Source: Lachnospiraceae bacterium
Lineage (GTDB): Bacteria; Bacillota; Clostridia; Lachnospirales; Lachnospiraceae
Length of the DNA stretch: 36,933 nt
Reading direction: 5' to 3'
Assembly: GCA_009774395.1 (NCBI GenBank)
Contig: VSNQ01000033.1
Location: forward strand, 1 to 36,933
Shown piece by piece: positions 24,205 to 33,189 of the stretch; positions within the stretch are counted from its first letter, which is position 1; each line of letters starts with the position of its first letter. The notes beneath the pieces are model-generated. The model worked only from the letters and a program-made list of their open reading frames with translations. It was not told where the DNA came from and searched no databases. The position numbers were made by a program, and so were the translations under genes.

Positions 24205-26859
24205 TTATTCTATTGCTTTCCTTACTGTCAAGCGGTTTTTGCCGCCTGTATATTCGTATTCCAGACTGTCCATACGTTTCTTGACAAGATAAATACCAAG
24301 TCCTCCAGGCGTCGATTTTTCCAGCAGTTCTTCGATATTGGGATCGGGTTTCTCCAGCGGATTGTATAGAACTCCGTTATCTTCAAAATATAGAATAATC
24401 TCCGCCTTTTCTTGATCAACGCAAATCCCCATTGTTAGCATATCAGCCCTGCTATATTTACAAATATTAGAAAGAATCTCATCTGCCGCCATTTGAATTT
24501 TTACTGCCGTCTTCTTGGAAATTTGCTTTCTTTGTTTCTTTTCTTCCTGTGATTTAGTTTCCTGCTTATTGGCAATCTGATTTTCGGTTATTTTATTCTC
24601 ATTTAACACTGCATCAATAAATGCCGCAAATTCCTGAATACACTTTATTTCTGCTTTAGCCGTTTTTTTGCGAAATCCGTTGTTGCGATACGTAAGCGCA
24701 AGCATGGTTATATCGTCAAACTGCTCGGTTTCTTTTTGGAAATGATCTACATCCATCCATAATTTTTTCAACAGTTCTTCGGGTAACGGATTGTCCATAT
24801 CGGGAAGTATCTTGGATTCTGCGGCACTTTTTAAGCGTTTTTCTCCATATAATACTTTATCCTTGCTGGTGGCTTCGGTTACACCGTCGGTATAGAGTAA
24901 AAGTGTATCATTTTTGCACAGGCATATTTTTGCTTGATGATAAGCAGTTTCCTCTATCCCTGCCAGTACCAAGCCGCCAATCGCAGTATTGTATGCGCTG
25001 TTGCCGTCACTATGTATTATCAGCGGATGGCAGTGTCCGGCATTGACAAAATAGAGTTCACCTGTAGACAGGGTCAAAACGCCGATCCATGCCGTTACAA
25101 ACATTCCATTCTCATTGTTGGCACACAGGCTGTTATTAATTTCTTTTACTGCCTGTTCCAAAGGTACATTGGCAGTAATATGCCCGCGGATAATCGTTTT
25201 TGCCTCAACCATAAACAGTGCTGCTGGTATGCCTTTGCCAGAAACATCTGCCATTACCAGTACAAGATGATTTTCGTCCAATAGAAAAAAGTCATAAAAA
25301 TCTCCACCAATCCCTTTTGCTGGTACCATTGACGCTGCTAGGGAAAATTCTCTGCAATTTGCAAAAACGCCTTCCACCTTGGGAAGCATATCCTTCTGTA
25401 ATTTTGATGCAAGCTGAATTTCTGTACGGATACGCTCTTTTTCGCCTGTTATAACCGCAAAATTTGCAATATATTGTTGTATCTGTGCTGTCATACTATT
25501 AAATGCGTTGCCTAAATCCTCTACTTCATCTCCTGTTGCAAGCTGTATCCGACAATCAAGGTTTCCGCCGTCTATTTTGGTCACTTCCTGTGTTAAGCAG
25601 CGGATTGGCTCTGTAATTCTTTTAGAAAATAATGTCCCAAACAGGCTGATAAACAGCATTGCCGCCGCGAATATTCCCACAAAGAATATCTGCATTTTCC
25701 GAATTTCCGCGTGTTGCCTTACCGCTGCATTTTCTGTTAGAGAAAGTATCATCTGCTGGCTTTCTTTTGCCGGTTCAAGGACTTCTGCAACATCAATTAC
25801 CGTTGCAAAACTCCACCCCAGCCTGCGCAGTGGTGCATAGGCAAGATAAACTTCTCTTCCGTCAAGTGTTATCATAACAGAGCTGCTTTCCCCAAATACC
25901 ATATCTGACACAGCGGCTGCCAACTCCACATTTTCACTTTTACGCAAGTCCCTATCCTGCTCAGCATATGCCGCCGTTTCCCCGTCTGCTTTTCCTGACA
26001 CCATAACTTGACCTTTTTGATTGACCAAAAAAGCATATCCTGCTTCTCCTATACTGGTATTTAATACGGCATTGTTTACCGTTTCCAGATATGATCCTAC
26101 ACCTGCAACTGCCACCACTGCATTATTGTAATAAACAGGGCTGGCGCAGACAATGCAGTCGCCGCCTTCATTGATATCACGAAGCACATCCGTATAAACT
26201 ACTTCTCCAGAAGACACTTCTTTTGCACGGCTGTACCACTGTCTGCTGGATGCTTCATACGGCAGAAGTGACTGCGTATTTTTATATTTGCTAAATGCAA
26301 TATAATCTGCCTGTATCATCCAGCCACTTTCCGTTGCAAGGTATGTAGAAGACACCATATTATTCTGCGCATTGTACTGTACCAACAAATCTTGAATATT
26401 TCCAAGTTTCAACAATTCTGCACGTTCTGGCGTATCGTCCTCCATTGCTGTATCAAGCGATTCCGACTGCAAAAGCTGTGCCGCCAATTTAGTGGAATCC
26501 GGAACAGGAGGCGCGACTTCTCTGTCTGGATACTGCTGCGGATTCTGATAAATTGCTTCTGCCTGTGCCGCAATTCCAAGTACATACGCTTCCACTGCGG
26601 CAAATTTTTCTTCAATATAAGCTGCTTTTTCAACTGCGATATCCTGCAGGTTATTTGCTGCCTGCTCTTCCAGTGCTGTCTCTGCGTCATCGGCTGCCGT
26701 CTGCCCAAGTTTCCGGCTATTTTCTGTAGAAATCTGCCTAACAGAATACAGACTTGCCATACTGATACCGCCAACTAACAGAATTGTAATACACACGGAC
26801 TTTAGCAAAAGTTTTCTCACCTTACTGCCAATAGATTGTTTTTGAACCGTCTTTTTCAT
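24205..26859 (-). CDS. Membrane sensor PP2C phosphatase fused to an RsbW-like ATPase
   Basis: This 884-residue protein has a TM helix (about 18-40) and a large extracytoplasmic dCache-like sensor (about 45-390) with YLATESGWMIQADYIAFS, SSRQWYSRAKE and GEAGYAFLVNQKGQVMVSG. A second TM (about 395-415) and a HAMP linker (KRITEPIRCLTQEVTKIDGGNLDCRI) follow. The SpoIIE/RsbU PP2C domain has GIGGDFYDFFLLD, VMADVSGKGIPAALFM and EQFDDITMLAL. A C-terminal HATPase domain carries AADEILSNICKYS, FEDNGVLYNP and GGLGIYLVKKRMD. The phosphatase should dephosphorylate a STAS protein, and the ATPase resembles its kinase; the STAS gene is two genes upstream. A Glu/Lys-rich linker joins the two. Confidence 0.9.
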   Translation of the reverse strand: MKKTVQKQSIGSKVRKLLLKSVCITILLVGGISMASLYSVRQISTENSRKLGQTAADDAETALEEQAANNLQDIAVEKAAYIEEKFAAVEAYVLGIAAQAEAIYQNPQQYPDREVAPPVPDSTKLAAQLLQSESLDTAMEDDTPERAELLKLGNIQDLLVQYNAQNNMVSSTYLATESGWMIQADYIAFSKYKNTQSLLPYEASSRQWYSRAKEVSSGEVVYTDVLRDINEGGDCIVCASPVYYNNAVVAVAGVGSYLETVNNAVLNTSIGEAGYAFLVNQKGQVMVSGKADGETAAYAEQDRDLRKSENVELAAAVSDMVFGESSSVMITLDGREVYLAYAPLRRLGWSFATVIDVAEVLEPAKESQQMILSLTENAAVRQHAEIRKMQIFFVGIFAAAMLFISLFGTLFSKRITEPIRCLTQEVTKIDGGNLDCRIQLATGDEVEDLGNAFNSMTAQIQQYIANFAVITGEKERIRTEIQLASKLQKDMLPKVEGVFANCREFSLAASMVPAKGIGGDFYDFFLLDENHLVLVMADVSGKGIPAALFMVEAKTIIRGHITANVPLEQAVKEINNSLCANNENGMFVTAWIGVLTLSTGELYFVNAGHCHPLIIHSDGNSAYNTAIGGLVLAGIEETAYHQAKICLCKNDTLLLYTDGVTEATSKDKVLYGEKRLKSAAESKILPDMDNPLPEELLKKLWMDVDHFQKETEQFDDITMLALTYRNNGFRKKTAKAEIKCIQEFAAFIDAVLNENKITENQIANKQETKSQEEKKQRKQISKKTAVKIQMAADEILSNICKYSRADMLTMGICVDQEKAEIILYFEDNGVLYNPLEKPDPNIEELLEKSTPGGLGIYLVKKRMDSLEYEYTGGKNRLTVRKAIE

Positions 26860-26903
26860 ACACTATTATCCCCTTTTGCATTCTCTACAATTTCAAAAAT
26901 ATT

Positions 26904-27989
26904 TTAAAAAACGAATTTACAGCGATTCTCATAACATTTTTTTATATAGTCGACAATCACGACAAATTCATCACTAACAATATAGTCATTAAAATAAATC
27001 TCCACATCGCCGCAATGATGCAGTACCATGTATTCTTGCCCACTGCACAAAGGTTTTAATCCTGTAAAAAAATATCCCATTTCCTGAAGCAGTTCATATG
27101 CCCACACTGCATAAACATCATTGATATTTAAGAAAATATTTGCTGTCTGTTTCCCCTTTAGCGGAATCTGGCTGTGAAGCTGGCTGATTTGCTGTTTGAA
27201 ATCCTTTCCCACTTGATAAATATAGATTTCCAAGCTTTGCTGTATTTCATCGTTTTTCCAGTTAAAATCGGTATTTTCCGGCTGTACATAAACTGCATGA
27301 AACGGCACAATTTTTCTATTCTGTTTCGGAAAAGGATCTGTAGGCTCTGCAATGCAGAAGTCAACCCCCAAACGCTTGTAAACTGCCTGACAGAAGGTTT
27401 GATGTTCTTTGGGTATATACAATACTCCGGCATCTGTTTTCCAGAGCGCGCGCACCTGAATCCCTTGAGAATGTTTGTTATTCCTTCCGTTTGTGTAAGA
27501 ATGTGAGATTTTATCCATATCAAATACATTGATTACCAGCCCTGTTGCGCACAGCCCCAAACGGTACAGCAGACGCTGTGTGATATTATGAAACAGCACA
27601 GGAAGGCAAAACGCCGCAGAATAAAACTTTGACATTAAAACTTCCATTCCATACATAAAAAACGGCATTGCCAACCCATATCCACGATATTTCTTCCTAA
27701 ATATCTGGGATGCAATCTCACACATTGCTTCTTTGGGATAAAATTGTTTTAAAATCAGCATTCCGGCAATATCATTATCTTCTGTTTCTGCTACTAAAAA
27801 TGTAATTCTGCCTTCCTTTGCCGCTTTTTCCAATAAATCAACATTATAAAAATCTCTTTTAAAATAGGTATCACCATATTCATCAAGGATACAGGCAATC
27901 ATGCCCTGTTCATCCCCTTCCTGATATAGCCGCAAAGTAAAATTTAAGGACTGATTTTGATGGTTTTTTAATGTCAAACTTTTGTTCAT
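26904..27989 (-). CDS. GNAT-like acetyltransferase domain protein in a partner-switch operon
   Basis: I start the 361-residue protein at the ATG at 27989 (GGAG about 6 bp upstream). The first 150 residues look like a GNAT fold: LRLYQEGDEQGMIACILDEYG, then FLVAETEDNDIAGMLIL, then the acetyl-CoA loop region IASQIFRKKYRGYGLAMPFF. The rest is a second domain of unknown type with aromatic-rich strands and WAYELLQEMGYFFTGLKPL. GNAT proteins appear beside RsbV/RsbU genes in several clostridial genomes, but the substrate is unknown. It lies between the STAS gene (37 bp) and the phosphatase gene (44 bp), which argues for one operon. Confidence 0.7.
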   Translation of the reverse strand: MNKSLTLKNHQNQSLNFTLRLYQEGDEQGMIACILDEYGDTYFKRDFYNVDLLEKAAKEGRITFLVAETEDNDIAGMLILKQFYPKEAMCEIASQIFRKKYRGYGLAMPFFMYGMEVLMSKFYSAAFCLPVLFHNITQRLLYRLGLCATGLVINVFDMDKISHSYTNGRNNKHSQGIQVRALWKTDAGVLYIPKEHQTFCQAVYKRLGVDFCIAEPTDPFPKQNRKIVPFHAVYVQPENTDFNWKNDEIQQSLEIYIYQVGKDFKQQISQLHSQIPLKGKQTANIFLNINDVYAVWAYELLQEMGYFFTGLKPLCSGQEYMVLHHCGDVEIYFNDYIVSDEFVVIVDYIKKCYENRCKFVF

Positions 27990-28026
27990 ATCCATCTCCT
28001 TCTGCTTGAATATAAAGGAATTGATT

Positions 28027-28326
28027 CTACTCAATATTTAAGATTTCCGAAAATCCTGTAATCAGAAATACCTCCTGCACTTCCGCATTTGCGCCGCGGA
28101 TTACCATTTGCCCATCCTGTTTTATCATGGTTTTATGTGCTGTCAGCAGCACACGCAGTCCTGCCGAGGAAATATAATCTAATGTTGTAAAGTCTATGAT
28201 AAGCTTCGTAATGCCGATAAGATTGCTTCCCAGCGCCTCCTCTAACTGCGGTGCAGTCGTGGTATCCAGACGCCCCTCAACCTGTAGCTGTAATGTTGTC
28301 AATTCTTTTTGAGAATGTATTTTCAT
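28027..28326 (-). CDS. STAS-domain anti-anti-sigma factor (RsbV/SpoIIAA-like)
   Basis: This 99-residue single-domain STAS protein starts at the ATG at 28326, preceded by GGAGGA 7 bp upstream. Visible features are VEGRLDTTTAPQLEEAL, LIIDFTTLDYISSAGLRVLL with the phosphorylatable Ser at 53/54, and the C-terminal helix. In partner-switching systems the unphosphorylated form sequesters an RsbW-type kinase; a PP2C phosphatase reactivates it. Both activities are fused in the 884-residue protein two genes downstream. No sigma factor gene is visible in this window, so the output may be a non-sigma target. Confidence 0.9.
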   Translation of the reverse strand: MKIHSQKELTTLQLQVEGRLDTTTAPQLEEALGSNLIGITKLIIDFTTLDYISSAGLRVLLTAHKTMIKQDGQMVIRGANAEVQEVFLITGFSEILNIE

Positions 28327-28381
28327 TATGCTGCTCCTCCATTTCCATTCTGTTTTTAATAAATTTTGTGTCTGGCAATAT

Positions 28382-28660
28382 TTAAGAACCATCCGATTCC
28401 CACATAGGTTTTCTGGTAAATCCTATATGATAGGTAATTTTTTCCATGGTAAGTTCATGTTCCCCGATCAGATATCTTCCGATTGTAATATCCTTTCCTA
28501 TAATAATCCCTTTCGGATAGTCGTTTAGGCAGCGATTCAGCAGTTCCACCTGCTCCTGTCTGGACTGATCCGAAAGGGGATTATTGGGATTTACGCTCCC
28601 CACCGGAACTAGCTTAATATATCGGATATCTGTCAGGGTGGATTTCTCCTCCCTGTTCAT
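28382..28660 (-). CDS. Unknown 92-residue protein between DUF2589 and STAS genes
   Basis: The start at 28660 has GGGGGGA 6 bp upstream. The product is soluble, with TDIRYIKLVPVGSVNPNNP, a helical middle (QEQVELLNRCLNDYPKG) and a beta-rich end (IIIGKDITIGRYLIGEHEL, then EKITYHIGFTRKPMW). It has no signal or TM helix. The stop lies 55 bp upstream of the STAS gene, in the same direction. I do not recognise it. Its place suggests it belongs to the partner-switch or DUF2589 module, perhaps as an adaptor. Confidence 0.65.
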   Translation of the reverse strand: MNREEKSTLTDIRYIKLVPVGSVNPNNPLSDQSRQEQVELLNRCLNDYPKGIIIGKDITIGRYLIGEHELTMEKITYHIGFTRKPMWESDGS

Positions 28661-28713
28661 TTCTATCCCCCCTGCGTGCTTTAGCACACATACCAATCAA
28701 TATTTGAAAGTTT

Positions 28714-28922
28714 GTAACAGTTCAGATAACCCATTGAGCTGTTACGTATCCAGCCATTGGAAATCGCTTCGCGATGGGCTGGATACCTCCAACCACTACA
28801 TTTTATTACGGGGCTGTCGCATTAAGGGAAGCAGATACAAGATATCGTAATGCTGTATTGTATTTTGCACTATATCTTGTATAATCAAAGCTTATTGCGA
28901 CAACCCCTACCTGAACTGTTAC
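28714..28922. mobile_element. Composite miniature element with perfect 12 bp TIR and 8 bp target duplication
   Basis: GTAACAGTTCAG (28714-28725) is exactly complementary to CTGAACTGTTAC (28911-28922). GAAAGTTT directly flanks both sides (28706-28713 and 28923-28930). Inside, a strong hairpin lies at 28746-28786 (arms GTATCCAGCC and GGCTGGATAC with an ATCGC-TTC-GCGAT tip). A second element is inserted at 28810-28907; without it the unit is about 108 bp. It has no ORF. It separates the DUF2589 gene from the 92-residue ORF. Confidence 0.85.
28810..28907. repeat. 98 bp miniature element nested in the element at 28714-28922
   Basis: The ends GGGGCTGTCGCATTAAG and (complement) GGGGTTGTCGCAATAAG match at 15 of 17 bases. 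Inner arms ATACAAGATAT and ATATCTTGTAT are complementary. TAC on both sides may be a 3 bp duplication. It is the intact relative of the split copy at 5386-5655. Confidence 0.8.
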
Positions 28923-28973
28923 GAAAGTTTACTTTTAAACTTCCCTTCCTTTCCCTTTATATCTTGCTTGTAT

Positions 28974-30092
28974 CTATGGCGTAACTGTGTTCTTTCCTGC
29001 TATGGCATCGCTGTATTCTGCCTTTTTCTTAAAAAGTTCATCTTCGATGTCGTCAACTTTTTTCTGTGCTTCTACTGCTTTTTTCTGAGAAGCAGAAATT
29101 GCATCATAACAGCTTTCACCGGAAGCATACTTATCACTGGCATTGTCCTTTAGCGCTTTTAATCCAAACAAGTCTGATACACCGTCTGCCTGTGTGCCCT
29201 CATCTTTGCTGTCTTTTACCAGCTTCACAAGGTCTGCTGCTTGATTTTGGAATATATTCCAACTCTGACTTACTTCCTCCATTGCCTGATTATACTTCTC
29301 AATGGTTGCCGCATTCTCCTTTTTGTCATCATCCAGCTTGCCGATTGTGCGTGTCATTTCTCCCTGATAAACATTCATTTGGGTTGTTGCCAGCTTCTTT
29401 AACTGCCCGATATGGGTATCCAGCCCCTGTCTTGCCGCATTTAAACGCGATTCAATTTGGCTGATATCTTGGCGCAAAGCCCTTAAACGTTCTGCCTTTA
29501 CTCGCGCCTGTTCGGATAAAGTCTGTCCATTGCCGTCTTTTAATGTGCTTCCAACCAATGCTGGTGCTACATTTGCCGCCATCATATCCAGCACACGCGC
29601 AAGCCCCTCTGGTGTCCCGTGATTTGTAGCGCGTACATCCACATGATACTTTGCGGAATTGTCGGAACTTCTGGTGTTGGACTGGTGTGCGCTGACGCTT
29701 CCAGAAACGTTGATTTTAATTAAACCAATACGTGCTGAACCACTTAAACTTGCTCCAACATCCAGCGATGACTCTTGTTTCTCACTCTGCTTTACTTCCA
29801 TGTCAAACAGAATATTTACCTCGTCCACTTGCAAGTTGGGAATCGGTACAATTGCCAAAAGAGGAACATCGACTTTCATTTCATCCAAGTTGCTTGTTCC
29901 GTCTTCATTGGCGCTGCGCTTCTGATAAGCAAAAGCTACAGTACGCACCTTCCCTGTGTTGTCAAATCCCACGCTGTTAATAAAATCCGCTGTAGAATTG
30001 GCAAGCTGTGTGCTGGCATCTGCTGCTGCACTTAATGGGCCTCCGATCAATTGATCCATTCTTAGTCCGGCAAATTGTTCTGCGATTGCCAT
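28974..30092 (-). CDS. DUF2589 domain protein A
   Basis: The 372-residue protein opens with the DUF2589 hallmark MAIAEQFAGLRMDQLIGGPL, ANSTADFINSVGF, then the block VPLLAIVPIPNLQVDEVNIL and FDMEVKQSE. The second half is a long predicted coiled coil (about 195-360; RLRALRQDISQIESRLNAAR and others) with no TM helix or signal. DUF2589 has no assigned function that I know. Two such proteins, plus a basic protein, lie in tandem beside a lysin, which suggests a shared assembly. GAAGGGA lies 5 bp before the ATG. Confidence 0.85.
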   Translation of the reverse strand: MAIAEQFAGLRMDQLIGGPLSAAADASTQLANSTADFINSVGFDNTGKVRTVAFAYQKRSANEDGTSNLDEMKVDVPLLAIVPIPNLQVDEVNILFDMEVKQSEKQESSLDVGASLSGSARIGLIKINVSGSVSAHQSNTRSSDNSAKYHVDVRATNHGTPEGLARVLDMMAANVAPALVGSTLKDGNGQTLSEQARVKAERLRALRQDISQIESRLNAARQGLDTHIGQLKKLATTQMNVYQGEMTRTIGKLDDDKKENAATIEKYNQAMEEVSQSWNIFQNQAADLVKLVKDSKDEGTQADGVSDLFGLKALKDNASDKYASGESCYDAISASQKKAVEAQKKVDDIEDELFKKKAEYSDAIAGKNTVTP

Positions 30093-30134
30093 AAAAATCC
30101 CTTCTTTCTTTTTATATATTTGTAATGTTTTGCA

Positions 30135-30590
30135 TTACCGAATGAAATTTGGGTACTTTTTACCCTTTTTGCCCTTTTTCTTAAAGAGCCTGCTGATATA
30201 TGTAAAAAATTTGTCGAATATCCTTTTTAAATTTGCTGCAAATCCAAGGTGTTCCTTTGGATAGGAAATTGCCGTAAGCTCCACTTCCTCCACCCACAGC
30301 GTCTGTCCTGCCATACAAAGTTCTGTCCATAATTTTTCTTGTCCTACAAGATACAAAAGCTTCCAAAGCGTCTGTGCTTCCTCTGTTGAAGTGCCTGTTT
30401 TTTTACCGCATAGCAAACGCCAGTTTATCTCCCAAGCCATTTCCTGCGTGTGCGCTTTTATCTGCTGCTCTAATTCCCTTCTTTGCACTTCCCTCTCCTC
30501 AGCCTTTTTCCTACCCAAAATATCCCTCCTAAACGAAACATTCCTAGGCTTGCCCCATTTTTTATTTATCGAAAATTTAAACTTAACCAA
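30135..30590 (-). CDS. Basic 151-residue protein coupled to DUF2589 B
   Basis: The frame starts at a TTG whose bases overlap the stop of the upstream DUF2589 gene by 8 bp (AAGGA just before), so it is translationally coupled. The protein is strongly basic at both ends (VKFKFSINKKWGKPRN and RLFKKKGKKGKKYPNFIR), with a charged helix at about 30-50 and an aliphatic middle (LWVEEVELTAISYPKEHLGF). No TM helix or signal is present. It may bind nucleic acid or acidic lipids. I do not recognise it. The coupling implies equimolar production with its DUF2589 neighbour. Confidence 0.6.
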   Translation of the reverse strand: MVKFKFSINKKWGKPRNVSFRRDILGRKKAEEREVQRRELEQQIKAHTQEMAWEINWRLLCGKKTGTSTEEAQTLWKLLYLVGQEKLWTELCMAGQTLWVEEVELTAISYPKEHLGFAANLKRIFDKFFTYISRLFKKKGKKGKKYPNFIR

Positions 30591-31446
30591 AATCCTTATT
30601 CAATCCGAACTCAATCTCTCGGTTCATAATTTTTTCTTGGTATTCCATAATGCGATTAGCAATATTAGACTGTGCCATTAAATATTTATCCTTATCGAAA
30701 TCAAATGTCTGTTCTGCAAACGCTTCTCTGCTAATCTGCTCTAGCCGTTCCTGTTCTGTTATCATATCCGATATCTTCTGATAAAGCTGTTTCAACTTCT
30801 TAATCTTGGCTTTCAGTTTTGTTACCTCCTGCCAAGTATTTTTCTGCTCGTCCGAACCTAAATTTCCATCAATTGCCACCGGAGTAGATTCTATCTTTTT
30901 TGCAATCTGGTTTGTGCTTAACATATCACTAAGACGCAGCATACCTTCCGTTGCAGGCAAGGATTTAATTTTTAACTTATATCCAACCCGTGGGAGAAAA
31001 TCACTTTCCCGCTGTTCCGGCGAGCATATGCGTGCCAGTATACGGCATATCCCATTTTCTCCCGTTTCTGCTTTTACTTCAGTAGAAAAATCAATTTCTG
31101 CCCGTTCAACATTCAAGTTGGTCATTGGTATAATCGAAAGCAGAGGCACCTGCATCTGAAGGTTGTCCACGCTGTAGCCATCCTCTCCCTCCTGACGCAC
31201 CTGATCATAAGCAATATTCAGATTGTTTAGTCGAACGGTTTCCTCTGTTCCATTCTGCTTTATGCTTCCCATGCTGCGAATTGCTGCCACCACCTGTGCT
31301 CGTAACTGATCATTGGAACTTGCAAGTGCGTGTAGCGGGGCATATACCAAATCGTCTAATGGAATAAATTCGCTATCCTGATATCCTGCATTAAACCCAT
31401 CCTCCTCGTCATAATAATAATCTGAATCATCTCTATCCATATCCAT
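30583..31446 (-). CDS. DUF2589 domain protein B
   Basis: The 287-residue protein begins with an acidic, Tyr-rich tail (MDMDRDDSDYYYDEEDGF). It then shows a divergent DUF2589 region: IPLDDLVYAPLHALASSND, LQMQVPLLSIIPMTNLNVER and IDFSTEVKAE, aligned by eye with the same blocks of protein A. A C-terminal coiled coil follows (about 205-280). Unlike protein A, it carries the acidic extension and lacks the long repeat helices. The start is 16 bp downstream of the lysin stop. It probably forms a hetero-oligomer with protein A, which is inference. Confidence 0.8.
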   Translation of the reverse strand: MDMDRDDSDYYYDEEDGFNAGYQDSEFIPLDDLVYAPLHALASSNDQLRAQVVAAIRSMGSIKQNGTEETVRLNNLNIAYDQVRQEGEDGYSVDNLQMQVPLLSIIPMTNLNVERAEIDFSTEVKAETGENGICRILARICSPEQRESDFLPRVGYKLKIKSLPATEGMLRLSDMLSTNQIAKKIESTPVAIDGNLGSDEQKNTWQEVTKLKAKIKKLKQLYQKISDMITEQERLEQISREAFAEQTFDFDKDKYLMAQSNIANRIMEYQEKIMNREIEFGLNKDFG

Positions 31447-31462
31447 GCCTCTGCCTCCTTCC

Positions 31463-32935
31463 CTAACTTAAAAATAATGCACGTTCTTCTTCTCTGCGGC
31501 GTGCTAATCCTGCAAGAGCTTTTCCGCCCCCCTTATTGTAAAGAAGCATCTTGTCCGCAATTGTAGCTGCATCACGATCCTTTATCAGTTTCTGCAAAGT
31601 ACCATTGCCACAGTTGTAGCAAAAGCTTGTAAGCGCATCAAACTGATTTTGATTTGGCTTAAATATCAGAATTTCTTTTTTTATGCAATCATTGACATAA
31701 CCGCTGTACTTCTTTAAATCCCGCTTTAAAAGCGTTTTTGCTGCTTCTTGAGAAGGCAGTTTATCCCCCTGCTTTACCCCAGCCGTATGACCATAGCCAA
31801 TTGTCCATACACCAGCAGGACATTTATATGCCTCCAATCGGCATCCCTCATATTTCGCTATTAGTGCAACGCCCTTCTCCGACACTTCCATTTCACCTGT
31901 ATTCTTCGCAGTCGCCCCTTCTGGTGCTTTACTGTTAAATAAAGGTGCTGGCGGCGGCATTTCTGGTGCTTTGTTGTTTAACGAAAGCGCTGGCGGCGAT
32001 ATTTCTGGTGCTTTGTTGTTTAACGAAGGCGCTGGCGGCATATTAAGTGCTTTATTGTCTGCTGTCTTTAAATACTTTATATGTACTGGGCTGTTAATTT
32101 CATGGGTCGCAGCTATATTTTTACCAAGTACAGCACGGTCGCCGCTTATAGAACGGATAATCCAGCGATCATTCTTTACCCAATCGGGCATTGCTTTGCC
32201 CGTATAATATACAGCGTCTGCCGTAAGCGCAACGATACTGCCTGCTTGGAATAAATCACTTGTCTGAACCACTCCTGCTTGAAAACTGCTGCTGACTGCT
32301 TGTATTACTGTATTATTATTAGCCGTTGCTTCTGCTTTTACATTTGCCCTTGCTGCTATTTCTGCTGCATTTGCTATTGTATTTGCAATCTCTTTACGAA
32401 ATCCGTCCATTGTATAACCGCATTTTATACCACTCCAAAGATGTTCTGGATCGCCATGCCCAGAGGCAAGTCCCCTTTTATGCCCTTCCTTGTGACTGAT
32501 AATCACACCATCCTCCAACGGATTTAACCCAAACTTTTTGCAAAGAAAAGCAAACAGTTCCACTGCTGTATTGTAAGTGCGCTGAACAACTGCCAATGCC
32601 GCCTGTTCGTCTGTGCAGGTAAAGGAAGCACCGCCTGTGTAATGAATGCAGGCAGGCTCGCACATTTCTACACCAATATGTGTACTGTTTGCATTGCCGC
32701 CACAATGCCATGCCCGATGCTCCCATGGGAGCGTTTGATATACTTTTCCAGTATTTCCATCAATAAAAGCATGGACACACGCCCTAGAAGCCTCTGGTGT
32801 ATTCCACTTTTTCACAAACGTTTCTGCCGAGGGCTGCGGACAGCCTACACTGTGCAGCATTAAACCCTTTACTGCGATTTTCTTTCCTGCCCGATAGCAG
32901 GGATTATTCGTTAAAATGATTTCTATTATTTCCAT
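31463..32935 (-). CDS. Amidase_2 plus GH24 lysozyme fusion, peptidoglycan hydrolase without signal peptide
   Basis: The roughly 490-residue enzyme has an N-terminal amidase_2 domain (about 1-180; His-28 in LMLHSVGCPQ, GVEMCEP, and HKEGHKRGLASGHGDP), cleaving the NAM-L-Ala bond. An SH3-like domain follows (about 225-295). Three proline-rich repeats (PPAPSLNNKAPE-type) form the linker at about 295-345. The C-terminus is a GH24 muramidase (about 355-490). Its catalytic pattern KYEGCRLEAYKCPAGVWTIG fits the Glu-8-Asp/Cys-5-Thr triad with Cys in the middle. No signal peptide or TM helix is seen. Starts at 32947 or 32935 are both possible; I prefer 32935, with AGAAAGG 13 bp upstream. Confidence 0.88.
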   Translation of the reverse strand: MEIIEIILTNNPCYRAGKKIAVKGLMLHSVGCPQPSAETFVKKWNTPEASRACVHAFIDGNTGKVYQTLPWEHRAWHCGGNANSTHIGVEMCEPACIHYTGGASFTCTDEQAALAVVQRTYNTAVELFAFLCKKFGLNPLEDGVIISHKEGHKRGLASGHGDPEHLWSGIKCGYTMDGFRKEIANTIANAAEIAARANVKAEATANNNTVIQAVSSSFQAGVVQTSDLFQAGSIVALTADAVYYTGKAMPDWVKNDRWIIRSISGDRAVLGKNIAATHEINSPVHIKYLKTADNKALNMPPAPSLNNKAPEISPPALSLNNKAPEMPPPAPLFNSKAPEGATAKNTGEMEVSEKGVALIAKYEGCRLEAYKCPAGVWTIGYGHTAGVKQGDKLPSQEAAKTLLKRDLKKYSGYVNDCIKKEILIFKPNQNQFDALTSFCYNCGNGTLQKLIKDRDAATIADKMLLYNKGGGKALAGLARRREEERALFLS

Positions 32936-33189
32936 ATGTTTTACCATTCCTTTCTATATTACATGGCAAAGTTTTTTGCTATGCAATATAACATTTGCAA
33001 ACAATAACTTTGAGATACTTCTACTATTAGCGATCCAGCTTTCCAAAACTGCAAAGTTTCTCGGTATTCAGCATAACTTCATCTTTTATACTATTACTCC
33101 GACTATTAAAAATCGCTCGCACAGCCTTACTAATTTTCTGTATTTATCAGAATTTCTCTAAAAAATTGATGCAATTTATAACCACCGAA

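Noticed and set aside
25508..25840. Plus-strand frames inside the sensor phosphatase gene
   Set aside because: The 884-residue frame with PP2C and HAMP motifs is clearly the real one.
31920..32060. Proline-rich triplicate considered as a DNA tandem repeat locus
   Set aside because: The three copies encode an in-frame interdomain linker of the lysin and diverge at the DNA level; this is ordinary linker duplication.
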